NCBI GenBank assembly: GCA_945889545.1
Contig: CAMDCC010000006.1
Location: 1 to 29,013, forward strand
From: Bifidobacterium breve
Lineage (GTDB): Bacteria; Actinomycetota; Acidimicrobiia; IMCC26256; PALSA-555
Direction of reading: 5' to 3'
Length of the DNA: 29,013 nucleotides
Part shown: positions 23,015 to 29,013 of the stretch, piece by piece
Position numbering within the stretch: position 1 is the stretch's first letter
How the letters are laid out: each line of letters opens with the position of its first letter
Position numbers and translations under genes: made by a program
Notes under the pieces: model-generated
What the model was told of the DNA's origin: nothing
Databases searched by the model: none
The model's input: only the letters and a program-made list of their open reading frames with translations

Positions 23015-23533
23015 ATGCCAGAAGCCCACCACCGTCGTACCGATACGGTCATGGAACCGTCGTACCTCGATGGCCTCGCTGATCTTGATATCGACGGAGT
23101 TCGCGCCAAGCACGATGAGTGCCTCGCGGTCGAAACCGAGGTCTCGTACGTGCGTCGACTCGCGCAAGCCCGCATCGACATCCTGGAGGCAGAGCTCGAC
23201 CGGCGGGCCAACGGTGGCACGATCACTGATCTTGTTGCCGCACTCCCGCAGATCCTGGCCGACGACTCCCCGCGGTCGGATCCGGCGTCCTCTCGGTTGC
23301 CGCGCCATCTCGGTCCGGCGCCCGACATCCAATGGCGCCGTGGCCTCGAACACCTCATCGCCGACGCCACCTTGGTGAACCTGCCTACCCTCTCCGAGGA
23401 GGAGCTCACTTCCGCGCTCGCGCAGCTGCGGGAGCTCGAGCACCAGGTCTCCATCACCCGACGGAGCTTGCACCGCGTGATCGACTCGATCGAGGCCGAC
23501 CTCGCCGAGCGGCTCAAGGTCGAGCACGCGTAG
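23015..23533 (+). CDS. RsiG/AmfC-like protein, putative c-di-GMP-binding anti-sigma factor
   Basis: A 172-residue all-helical protein of the 'aerial mycelium formation protein' group. Streptomyces RsiG in this group holds sigma factor WhiG when c-di-GMP sits between two helices that each carry E(X)3S(X)2R(X)3Q(X)3D. The first helix here matches perfectly: Glu40, Ser44, Arg47, Gln51, Asp55. The second matches except His153 for Gln: Glu142, Ser146, Arg149, His153, Asp157. A proline-rich linker (about 78-105) separates them. ATG at 23015 has a leaderless -10; ATG at 23051 is an alternative. No WhiG-type sigma gene is in view. It is ten bases from the XRE gene and probably co-transcribed. The function is inferred from the motif. 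Confidence 0.82.
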   Translation: MPEAHHRRTDTVMEPSYLDGLADLDIDGVRAKHDECLAVETEVSYVRRLAQARIDILEAELDRRANGGTITDLVAALPQILADDSPRSDPASSRLPRHLGPAPDIQWRRGLEHLIADATLVNLPTLSEEELTSALAQLRELEHQVSITRRSLHRVIDSIEADLAERLKVEHA

Positions 23534-23542
23534 GCCCACGGA

Positions 23543-23893
23543 GTGGCCGACGCGATCGAGCAACGTCTGCACGACCTCGGCGAGTTCATCCGTGAACAAC
23601 GCCGGAACGCTCGCCTTTCGTTGCGCAGCCTCAGTGATCGCGCCGGAGTCTCGAATCCATACCTGAGCCAGATCGAGCGCGGCCTGCGCAAGCCGAGTGC
23701 CGAGATCCTCCAGCAGATCGCCAAGGCACTGCGCATCTCGGCCGAGACCCTCTACGTGCGGGCCGGCATCCTGGAGCCGCGCGGGGAGCAGCAAGACGTC
23801 GAGCAGGAGATCCTGCGCGACGAGACGCTCAACGATCGTCAGAAGCAAGCCCTGATCGAGGTGTATCGCTCGTTCCAGAGCGAGAACCGTTGA
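23543..23893 (+). CDS. XRE-family transcriptional regulator
   Basis: A 116-residue regulator. The helix-turn-helix (about residues 10-65) reads LGEFIREQRRNARLSLRSLS, then GVSNPYLSQIERGLRKPSAE, one of the most conserved actinobacterial XRE patterns. It resembles mycobacterial Rv0474, which in M. tuberculosis also lies not far upstream of mshA. The C-terminal helix (about 85-116) is charged and probably oligomerises. The start is GTG at 23543 after ACGGAG, ten bases behind the RsiG-like stop. Targets are unknown. Confidence 0.9.
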   Translation: MADAIEQRLHDLGEFIREQRRNARLSLRSLSDRAGVSNPYLSQIERGLRKPSAEILQQIAKALRISAETLYVRAGILEPRGEQQDVEQEILRDETLNDRQKQALIEVYRSFQSENR

Positions 23894-23923
23894 CGCACAG
23901 CGTTTCGCGCCGGCAGGGCGGGT

Positions 23924-23936
23924 TCGGGAATCCCGA
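23924..23936. promoter_or_regulatory. 13-bp perfect palindrome upstream of mshA
   Basis: TCGGGA-A-TCCCGA lies just ahead of the mshA -10, so it is well placed for an operator. The neighbouring XRE protein could be tested as its binder, but nothing in the sequence proves this. Confidence 0.4.
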
Positions 23937-23940
23937 CTAG

Positions 23941-23946
23941 TAGACT
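23941..23946 (+). promoter_or_regulatory. -10 element of mshA (near-leaderless)
   Basis: TAGACT ten bases before ATG at 23957. The spacing predicts a leader of only a few bases, and no Shine-Dalgarno is present. Confidence 0.4.
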
Positions 23947-23956
23947 CGGGTTTCAT

Positions 23957-25180
23957 ATGTCCGTGCGCCGCATTGCCATGCTCAGCCTCCATACGTCGCC
24001 ATTGGCCCAACCGGGCTCGGGCGACGGCGGTGGAATGAACGTCTACGTGCGCTCGCTCGCGTCGGCCTTGGCCCAGGCGGGCGTTGCGTGTGACGTGCTC
24101 ACACGGGCCGAACACGCCGAGCAGCCACCGATCGTCGACATCGAGCCTGGGTTCCGCGTCGTGCACCTCGATGCCGGACCTCGCCAAGTCATCTCGAAGC
24201 TTTCCTTGCCCGACCTCGTCGACGAGCTCGTGGTCGCGGGCCGAGCCCACCTCGACGCGTCCGGCGATTTCGACGCGCTGCACGCGCACTACTGGGTTTC
24301 GGGCGCCGTGGGCCACCGCCTCAAGCACGAGGTCGATCTCCCCCTCGTGACCACCTTCCACACCCTCGCCCGCACCAAGATCGCGGCTGGGGTAGATGAC
24401 GACCCACACGAGCGTGCCCGCATCGAGTCCGAGGTCGTGGCCTGCACCGACCGCATCGTCGCCTCGACGACCGACGAACGCGATGAGCTCGTGAACTCCT
24501 ACGACGCCGACCCGACCCGCATCGAAGTCGTGCCGCCGGGTGTCGACCACGCGATGTTCTCCCCCGGTGACCGTGGCGCCGCGCGCCGCCGCCTCGGTCT
24601 CTCCGCCCACCCGTTGCTGCTCTTCGTCGGCCGCATCCAACCGCTCAAGAGCGCTGATCTCGCAGTGCGATGTCTTGCCGAGCTGGCTGACGACCGCGCC
24701 GAGCTCGCGATCGTGGGTGGCCCGAGTGGCCCCGACGGCCCGGCTGAGCTCCGGCGGCTGCGGGCCCTGGCCATCGAACTCGGCGTTGATCACCGAGTTC
24801 GCTGGGTGGCGCCGCAGCCCCACGCCGACCTCATCGACTGGTACCGCGCCGCCAACGTGTGCATCGTGCCGTCGCGTACCGAGTCGTTCGGACTCGTCGC
24901 GCTCGAGGCCTCGGCGTGCGGCACGCCCGTGGTCGCGGCTGCGGTCGGCGGGTTGCGTTCGCTCATCGACGACGGCGAGACGGGGTTCCTCGTGGACGGT
25001 CGGGCTGCGCCCGACTACGCCGCACCGGTCGCCCGGCTGCTCGCCGACGAGCACCTGGCTGCTCGCATGGGAGTCGCCGCCGCAGCCGGGTCGCACCGCT
25101 ACGCATGGAGCATCACCGCGGCCCGCCTGCGTCGGCTCTACGCCGACGTCGGCGCACGCGAGCTCGTGCAGTGCTCCTAA
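23957..25180 (+). CDS. mshA: D-inositol-3-phosphate glycosyltransferase (mycothiol biosynthesis)
   Basis: A 407-residue GT4-family GT-B enzyme. MshA transfers N-acetylglucosamine from UDP-GlcNAc to inositol-3-phosphate, the first step of mycothiol synthesis. Diagnostic parts are SLHTSPLAQPGSGDGGGMNV at the acceptor site, HAHYWVSGAVG, TFHTLARTK, the donor-side VGRIQPLKSADLAV, and the EX7E-type SRTESFGLVALEASACGTPV. Following it is a YbjN-like gene, the same order as in mycobacteria, which supports the name. The ATG start at 23957 gives the normal N-terminus. Confidence 0.93.
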   Translation: MSVRRIAMLSLHTSPLAQPGSGDGGGMNVYVRSLASALAQAGVACDVLTRAEHAEQPPIVDIEPGFRVVHLDAGPRQVISKLSLPDLVDELVVAGRAHLDASGDFDALHAHYWVSGAVGHRLKHEVDLPLVTTFHTLARTKIAAGVDDDPHERARIESEVVACTDRIVASTTDERDELVNSYDADPTRIEVVPPGVDHAMFSPGDRGAARRRLGLSAHPLLLFVGRIQPLKSADLAVRCLAELADDRAELAIVGGPSGPDGPAELRRLRALAIELGVDHRVRWVAPQPHADLIDWYRAANVCIVPSRTESFGLVALEASACGTPVVAAAVGGLRSLIDDGETGFLVDGRAAPDYAAPVARLLADEHLAARMGVAAAAGSHRYAWSITAARLRRLYADVGARELVQCS

Positions 25181-25626
25181 GCGAGCACGACGACCTGGGC
25201 GAACGCGAGGAGGCCGCGCACGCGCTGATCGCCGCGCACCTCGAAGGCCCGGTTGCCCGCGAGGCCTACATCCAGACGGTCGAGTACGACCCCGAACTCC
25301 GCCGCTGGTACGTCCGCTTCGGATGCGACGGCCGCGACGCCACCACGATCTACTTCGACCTCCACCAGCGCACACTGCGCTACGAGGTGTACTTCCTCCC
25401 CGATCCGCCGTCCGATCAACTCGAGCTCTACCGGTTCCTGCTGCAGCGCAACCACGGTATGTACGGAGCGCGGTTCTCGATTGGGCCCGACGGCGATCTG
25501 TACCTCACCGGACGCGTCGCGCTCGAGCACCTCACCGAGACCGAGCTCGATCGCATCATCGGGGTCCTGTACGAGCTTGTCGAGACCTGGTTCCAGCCGG
25601 TGGTGCGGCTCGCCTACGGGCGCTGA
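25171..25626 (+). CDS. YbjN-domain protein
   Basis: A 151-residue cytoplasmic protein with the YbjN/type III secretion chaperone-like fold. It has an N-terminal helix (EREEAAHALIAAHLE), a beta sheet with RRWYVRFGCDGRDATTIYFD, then YRFLLQRNHGMYGARFSIG, and a final helix ELDRIIGVLYELVETWF. The role is not established. Its steady place behind mshA in actinobacteria hints at a link to mycothiol or redox balance. The GTG start at 25171 lies inside the end of mshA (10-base overlap). Its stop lies within a 13-bp tandem duplication. Confidence 0.85.
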   Translation: MLLSEHDDLGEREEAAHALIAAHLEGPVAREAYIQTVEYDPELRRWYVRFGCDGRDATTIYFDLHQRTLRYEVYFLPDPPSDQLELYRFLLQRNHGMYGARFSIGPDGDLYLTGRVALEHLTETELDRIIGVLYELVETWFQPVVRLAYGR

Positions 25627-25648
25627 TCCCAAAACCTGATCCCAAAAG
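25623..25648. repeat. 13-bp tandem duplication at the end of the YbjN-like gene
   Basis: CTGATCCCAAAAC (25623-25635) is followed directly by CTGATCCCAAAAG (25636-25648), and the first copy contains the TGA stop codon. Confidence 0.9.
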
Positions 25649-25724
25649 AAGGGGGTCGGGAAGGCGTCATCGTTTCGGGCTGAGCGTGTCGGGGTGCTTC
25701 GTCCGGCATCGACGGATGCTGGTT

Positions 25725-25748
25725 CGGCGGTCCTTCATCGGACCACCG
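25725..25748. terminator. Strong hairpin, possible terminator or RNA element
   Basis: A 9-bp stem with one mismatch, CGGCGGTCC (25725-25733) with GGACCACCG (25740-25748), and a 6-base loop. There is no U tract, so intrinsic termination is uncertain. It lies about 100 bases after the YbjN-like stop. Confidence 0.4.
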
Positions 25749-25894
25749 GCGTCATCGAGCCCGAGGTGCACGACGGCCAACCTCGTTCGGGGAAGTGCGA
25801 GGTCAGCCCAACGGTTCCTCGGGCTCGTGCGCGCCGCAGCGAATGAAGCGATTCCATCGATGTCGAAGCGTGGGGAGACAGTTGCCCTCCCTCT

Positions 25895-25969
25895 CGCTCT
25901 CGGCCCTGTGGGCCGGGCCGCTCCCGGTACCCTCCTTTCCCGCTCTCGGCCCTGTGGGCCGGGCCGCTC
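25895..25969. repeat. Direct repeat of a 29-bp hairpin module, period 46
   Basis: The same 29 bases occur at 25895-25923 and 25941-25969. Each copy contains the perfect inverted repeat CGGCCC-TGT-GGGCCG, and the pyrimidine-rich flanks are also similar. Both copies lie upstream of the proC promoter. Confidence 0.9.
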
Positions 25970-26023
25970 GGGCCCCGGGTACCTGGGTTGCTCTGTGTCG
26001 CAGGAAACGCGCGACTGTGCCGG

Positions 26024-26029
26024 TACCCT
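26024..26029 (+). promoter_or_regulatory. Leaderless -10 element of proC
   Basis: TACCCT eight bases before ATG at 26038, in the same GGTACCCTC context as the RsiG-like gene. Confidence 0.5.
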
Positions 26030-26037
26030 CGGGTGCA

Positions 26038-26841
26038 ATGTCGGGGTTGGCGTTGCTTGGTGGCGGGAAGATGGGTGAGGCGCTGCTCGGCGGCCTGCTC
26101 GACGCAGGGTACGAACCCGACTCGATCGCGGTGGCCGAGGTCGACGGGGATCGCCGCCGTGAGCTCGAGGATCGGTTCAAGGGCGTGCGGGTAGTGCCGA
26201 GCGCAGCCGTGGCCGTGGCCGATGCCGACATCGTCGTCGTAGCGGTCAAGCCGCAAATCGTGACTTCGGTGCTGGAGCAGGCCGCGGCGAGCCTGGCGGC
26301 CGACACCCTCATCATCTCGATCGCCGCCGGCGTCACAATCGCGACGGTGGAAGCGGCGGCCCCCGGTCGCCCGGTCGTGCGTGCGATGCCGAACACCCCG
26401 GCGCTGGTGCGTCGCGCCGCCACGGCGATCGCCGCTGGGCGCCATGCCGACGCGACCCACCTCGAGACCGCCGAGCGCGTGCTCGGCGCGGTCGGCGTGG
26501 TCGTGCAGGTTCCCGAGGCGCTCCTCGATGCGGTCACCGGGCTTTCGGGCTCGGGGCCCGCCTACGTGTTCCTCTTGGCCGAAGCGCTCATCGAGGCCGG
26601 CGTGCTCGCCGGGCTCCCACGACCCACGGCTGACACGCTCGTGCGCCAGACGCTCCTCGGTTCGGCCGAGTTACTCGCCTCCGGAGACGACCCACCAGAG
26701 ACACTGCGTGCCGCAGTCACCTCCCCGGGCGGCACCACAGCAGCCGGGTTGCATGCACTCGAACAATGCGGCGTGCGTGCCGCGGTGCTCGACGCCGTCC
26801 GCGCCGCGACGGAACGTTCCCGACAGTTGGGCGACGCATGA
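26038..26841 (+). CDS. proC: Pyrroline-5-carboxylate reductase
   Basis: A 267-residue enzyme for the last step of proline synthesis, reducing 1-pyrroline-5-carboxylate with NAD(P)H. The Rossmann loop is LLGGGKMGEALLGGLL. Further signatures are VVAVKPQ, RAMPNTPALV and the C-terminal family motif AVTGLSGSGPAYVFLLAEAL with VTSPGGTTAAGLHALEQ. Length and order are normal for ProC. It overlaps the next gene by ATGA and heads a probable operon running to the end of the window. Confidence 0.95.
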   Translation: MSGLALLGGGKMGEALLGGLLDAGYEPDSIAVAEVDGDRRRELEDRFKGVRVVPSAAVAVADADIVVVAVKPQIVTSVLEQAAASLAADTLIISIAAGVTIATVEAAAPGRPVVRAMPNTPALVRRAATAIAAGRHADATHLETAERVLGAVGVVVQVPEALLDAVTGLSGSGPAYVFLLAEALIEAGVLAGLPRPTADTLVRQTLLGSAELLASGDDPPETLRAAVTSPGGTTAAGLHALEQCGVRAAVLDAVRAATERSRQLGDA

Positions 26842-27740
26842 GTCGCCGACCGCGGCGGAATCGACCGCCCCGCCTCGACGACCCACCCCCGCCGCGGGCC
26901 GCGCCGGCCACCGAGAACGGGAGCGCTGTCGCCAAGCCGCTCACCCCGACCCGGAGGCTCTTGGCCGGTCACGTGGCTGGCCCGCATCCCGAGCTCGGTC
27001 GGGCCGAGGTCGAGAGCATCGTGGGTCGCCTGACCTCGGGGTCACCCGATGCCGTGCTTGGCCTAGACCTGGGTCGGATCAGCCGCGACGAGGCGTACGG
27101 CGCGCTCGAAGCGATTTGGGGATGGTCGGGTGACTCGGCCCGGGCCACGATCGATCCCGCCCGCACGCTCGAAGCCGCATCGGTCGCCGCCGGTCTGCTG
27201 GCCGCGTCGGCGGTGCCGGGCGCCAAGGTCGCGCTGGCGACCGGCCGTCCAGCCGCACTACTCCCTTTGTACCGAGCCCTGGCCGGCGCGGTGACTGAGG
27301 CCGGCGGCGAGCTGCTCGGCGGCGACCAGCAGGCCGTGGAGGGCGCGTCCGACCAGGCCATGTGGTGGCATGACGGGGTTGCCGTGGTGAGCGACGGACT
27401 CTCGATCCTCGCCGACGACGGGCTGCATGCCGGGCCGGAGTGGTTGTTCGCTGTGGGCCGACCCAAGCTCGTCATTGCCGACCACGGCTTCGCCGGCGCC
27501 GCCATCGCCGATGGTCACCAGACCATTGCCCTGGCCGACCTCGACGCCCTCGCCCTCGGTGTGGCTGCCCGACGAGGGCTGCCCGTCTGCGTCGTCCCTC
27601 TCCATGACGGCCGCCCGCCGTCGGCCTACGAGGTGGTGTTCGAGTGCCTGGTGCCCGATGCGGCGAATACTCACGAGCCACACTCGACAACACCAGCCCC
27701 GGCCGCCTACGCTCCCACGCAGAGCGGGGGAGAGGGGTGA
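26838..27740 (+). CDS. Conserved actinobacterial protein of unknown function downstream of proC
   Basis: A 300-residue protein. The first 35 residues are basic and proline-rich (PRRNRPPRLDDPPPPRAAP) and look disordered. The globular part has KVALATGRPAALLPLYRALA, AMWWHDGVAVVSDGLSIL, LFAVGRPKLVIADHGFAGAA and TIALADLDALALGVAARRGL. The alternating hydrophobic strands and Asp-rich loops suggest an alpha/beta nucleotide- or phosphate-handling fold. I recall relatives being loosely labelled phosphatases in actinobacterial genomes but cannot support that activity. The last 25 residues are low-complexity. It overlaps proC by four bases and the HTH gene by four bases. Confidence 0.82.
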   Translation: MSRRPRRNRPPRLDDPPPPRAAPATENGSAVAKPLTPTRRLLAGHVAGPHPELGRAEVESIVGRLTSGSPDAVLGLDLGRISRDEAYGALEAIWGWSGDSARATIDPARTLEAASVAAGLLAASAVPGAKVALATGRPAALLPLYRALAGAVTEAGGELLGGDQQAVEGASDQAMWWHDGVAVVSDGLSILADDGLHAGPEWLFAVGRPKLVIADHGFAGAAIADGHQTIALADLDALALGVAARRGLPVCVVPLHDGRPPSAYEVVFECLVPDAANTHEPHSTTPAPAAYAPTQSGGEG

Positions 27741-27940
27741 GCCGCGTGGCTACGTCCTTTGGAACAGCGCGCTTCCTGACGGTTCAGGAAGTCGCTGACA
27801 TGCTGAGAGTGTCGTCGATGACGGTCTACCGCCTGATCAAGGCGGGAGACCTACCGGCCGTGCGCGTCGGGCGCTCCTTTCGAGTGCTGCCCTCCGACGT
27901 CGACGCCTACCTCGCTGCGCGGTACACGCAGGCGGGGTAG
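27737..27940 (+). CDS. Excisionase-type helix-turn-helix DNA-binding protein
   Basis: A 67-residue protein that is almost entirely a MerR/Xis-like winged helix: FLTVQEVADMLRVSSMTVYR, LIKAGDLPAVRVGRSFRV, then SDVDAYLAARY. The same small gene follows proC in mycobacteria (Rv0500A), so it is a chromosomal regulator and not a sign of a prophage. The GTG at 27737 overlaps the preceding stop as GTGA and follows a strong GGGGGAGAGG. GTG at 27746 is an alternative. Its targets are unknown. Confidence 0.88.
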   Translation: MSRVATSFGTARFLTVQEVADMLRVSSMTVYRLIKAGDLPAVRVGRSFRVLPSDVDAYLAARYTQAG

Positions 27941-27943
27941 GTC

Positions 27944-28846
27944 GTGAGGCGGGCCATTGCCTTCCTCTCCGACTACGGGCACGCCGACGAGTTCGTCGGA
28001 GTCTGCAAGGCGGTGATGCTCGGGGTTGCCCCCGAGCTTCAGATCATCGACATCACCCACGATCTACCGGCGCACGATGTACGCGCCGGTGCCCTCGCGC
28101 TCGTGCGGGCCGTGCAGTACCTCCCGGATGCTTCGGTCGTGCTTGCCGTGGTCGATCCCGGGGTGGCCACGGATCGACGCCTTGTGGCGGTCGAGACCGA
28201 GGCCGGCACCCTTCTTGGCCCTGACAACGGGTTGCTCGCGCCGGCGGTCGCCATGCTCGGCGGCGCGCAGCGGGTCGTCCACATCACGAGTGAGGACCAT
28301 CGGCTTCCGGCGCCGGGTCCGACGTTCGCCGGCCGCGATGTGCTCGCACCCGCGGCTGCGTACCTCGCCACCGGCACGCTCATCGGCGATCTCGGTGCCG
28401 ACGTGGATCCGAGCGGTCTTGTGCCCGGTCTCGTCGGGTTGCCGCAGCTCGGCGACGGCGGCGCCATCCAGGCCGAAGTGTGGTGGGTCGACCGGTTCGG
28501 CAACTGCCAGATCAACGTGGGCCCTGACGAGCTCATCGAAGCGGGTGCCACCCCCCAGGGCGCGATCGAGGTGCGGATGGGGCCCCGGGCCAAGTCGGCC
28601 CGGTGGGTCCACGCGTACGCCGACGCGAAGCCGTCGGAGCTGGTGCTGCTCGTCGACTCCTACGGGATGGTGGCGTTGGCCCTCGATCGCCGCTCAGCCG
28701 CGGCCGAGTTCGGGCTCCAGGCCGGCTCGCCGGTGACGCTCCTCCCCCCGGGAACGACCGCCCCAGATCCCCATGCCCCAGATCCCCTGGCCGTGCGGGC
28801 GACTCCGGATGCTGGAAACCTGAATACTGGAAACCCGAGCACGTAA
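27944..28846 (+). CDS. SAM hydrolase / SAM hydroxide adenosyltransferase (DUF62)
   Basis: A 300-residue member of the duf62 family, which splits S-adenosylmethionine to adenosine and methionine using water. Key segments are FLSDYGHADEFVG (Asp10), VVDPGVAT (71-76), LGPDNGLL (93-96) and FAGRDVLAPAAA, and the C-terminal barrel includes VWWVDRFGNCQINV. Residues after about 272 are a family-atypical proline/asparagine tail encoded by two pairs of 15-bp-period repeats. The start is GTG at 27944, four bases after the HTH stop. It is probably in the proC operon. Confidence 0.9.
   Translation: MRRAIAFLSDYGHADEFVGVCKAVMLGVAPELQIIDITHDLPAHDVRAGALALVRAVQYLPDASVVLAVVDPGVATDRRLVAVETEAGTLLGPDNGLLAPAVAMLGGAQRVVHITSEDHRLPAPGPTFAGRDVLAPAAAYLATGTLIGDLGADVDPSGLVPGLVGLPQLGDGGAIQAEVWWVDRFGNCQINVGPDELIEAGATPQGAIEVRMGPRAKSARWVHAYADAKPSELVLLVDSYGMVALALDRRSAAAEFGLQAGSPVTLLPPGTTAPDPHAPDPLAVRATPDAGNLNTGNPST
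28760..28835. repeat. Two pairs of 15-bp-period direct repeats in the SAM hydrolase tail
   Basis: GCCCCAGATCCCC occurs at 28760-28772 and 28775-28787. CTGGAAACC occurs at 28812-28820 and 28827-28835. Both pairs have a 15-base period, so five-residue units are repeated in frame (APDPH/APDPL and related). Confidence 0.85.
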
Positions 28847-28861
28847 CGGGAGAATGGCCTC

Positions 28862-28963
28862 GTGCGCCCCGGAACCTCGATAGCGATCGCCATCCTGTTG
28901 GCCATGATCCTGCTCGCCGCTCTGGCGCAATTCGCGCTCCACGTGGGGCCCTCCAGCGGTTAG
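28862..28963 (+). CDS. 33-residue single-pass membrane peptide
   Basis: A short frame from GTG at 28862 to TAG at 28961-28963. After a basic start (VRPGTS) it has one hydrophobic helix, IAIAILLAMILLAALAQFAL, and a short polar tail HVGPSSG. GGGAGA stands about nine bases upstream. It is 15 bases after the SAM hydrolase stop and could be co-transcribed. No family is recognised. The evidence is the helix, the ribosome-binding site and the position. Confidence 0.5.
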   Translation: MRPGTSIAIAILLAMILLAALAQFALHVGPSSG

Positions 28964-29013
28964 ACGGCGAACGCACGGTAAAAGATCACTCTCCGTGGTC
29001 AATTTGGCTCAAG

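Larger units (their letters stand above)
25627..26037. other. 411-bp non-coding spacer before proC
   Basis: No convincing gene is seen on either strand; the open frames here lack a start, codon pattern or family likeness. It contains the 13-bp duplication, a strong hairpin (25725-25748), a 46-bp-period duplicated hairpin module (25895-25969) and the proC -10. No tRNA T-loop or riboswitch core was recognised. Confidence 0.7.

Noticed and set aside
22970..25375. An 801-codon open frame on the minus strand
   Set aside because: It is antisense to the RsiG-like, XRE, mshA and YbjN-like genes and is explained by high G+C content at third positions.
24540..26078. A 512-codon plus-strand frame across mshA into the proC spacer
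   Set aside because: Composition is Arg/Ser/Pro-rich as in shadow frames, it crosses two real genes out of frame, and it shows no family motif.
27737..27940. Excisionase-like protein as evidence of a prophage or integrative element
   Set aside because: No integrase, attachment repeats or phage genes are near, and the same gene follows proC on mycobacterial chromosomes.
28975..29013. Possible hairpin CACGG/CCGTG at the right edge
   Set aside because: Too short and cut by the window end, so no feature can be supported.

Overview
The window is 29 kb of G+C-rich, gene-dense DNA from an actinobacterium. A mycothiol glycosyltransferase (mshA) followed by a YbjN-like gene, an excisionase-type HTH gene after proC, a Mycobacterium-style zinc-site Fur protein, an RsiG/AmfC-type protein, frequent GTG starts and many leaderless promoters all point to Actinomycetota. 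A lineage such as Acidimicrobiia is my inference, not something the sequence proves. I see no rRNA, tRNA, CRISPR array, transposase or prophage gene.

Layout. (1) 1-7531: a polyamine locus. A leftward operon (aldehyde dehydrogenase, class III aminotransferase, conserved unknown gene cut by the window edge) diverges from a rightward potA-potD-potB-potC transporter operon. The two share a 158-bp control region holding a 48-bp imperfect palindrome. (2) 7521-12539: HIT protein, glyoxalase-like protein, SDR, hotdog-fold-like protein and DUF2332 protein, then a leftward SDR plus sugar-isomerase-like pair. (3) 12540-15457: a secreted coiled-coil M23 peptidase preceded by 14-bp iterons, and a znuCB-type zinc importer under a 31-bp Zur/Fur-like palindrome. 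(4) 15507-19108: a copper and envelope-redox block with a YcnI-like protein divergent from a CopC-CopD fusion, DsbB and a secreted thioredoxin that carries an in-frame TGA. (5) 19127-22929: Fur-family regulator, SirB1-like protein, Lon-N-domain protein, a 54-residue acidic protein, a MoaD-like protein, a methyltransferase and superoxide dismutase. (6) 23015-25626: an RsiG-like c-di-GMP-type anti-sigma protein with an XRE regulator, then mshA and a YbjN-like gene. (7) 25627-28963: a 411-bp spacer with duplicated hairpins, then proC, a conserved unknown gene, an excisionase-type HTH gene, a SAM hydrolase and a 33-residue membrane peptide.

How it works together. Region 1 should import polyamines and oxidise the aldehyde made by transamination. 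Regions 3-5 are mainly metal and redox homeostasis: zinc uptake, a zinc-type Fur regulator, copper handling, disulfide formation and superoxide dismutase. Region 6 joins a possible second-messenger anti-sigma factor to mycothiol synthesis.

The most striking window-wide signal is promoter architecture. Twelve genes that lack a good Shine-Dalgarno have TANNNT placed 6-10 bases before the start codon, which implies leaderless or nearly leaderless mRNAs. This motif also decides several start codons. The strongest individual leads are the RsiG-like protein, the TGA interrupting the thioredoxin gene, the divergent-promoter palindrome at potA, the Zur-like box over the znuC -10, and the two convergent genes that share one TCATGA stop.
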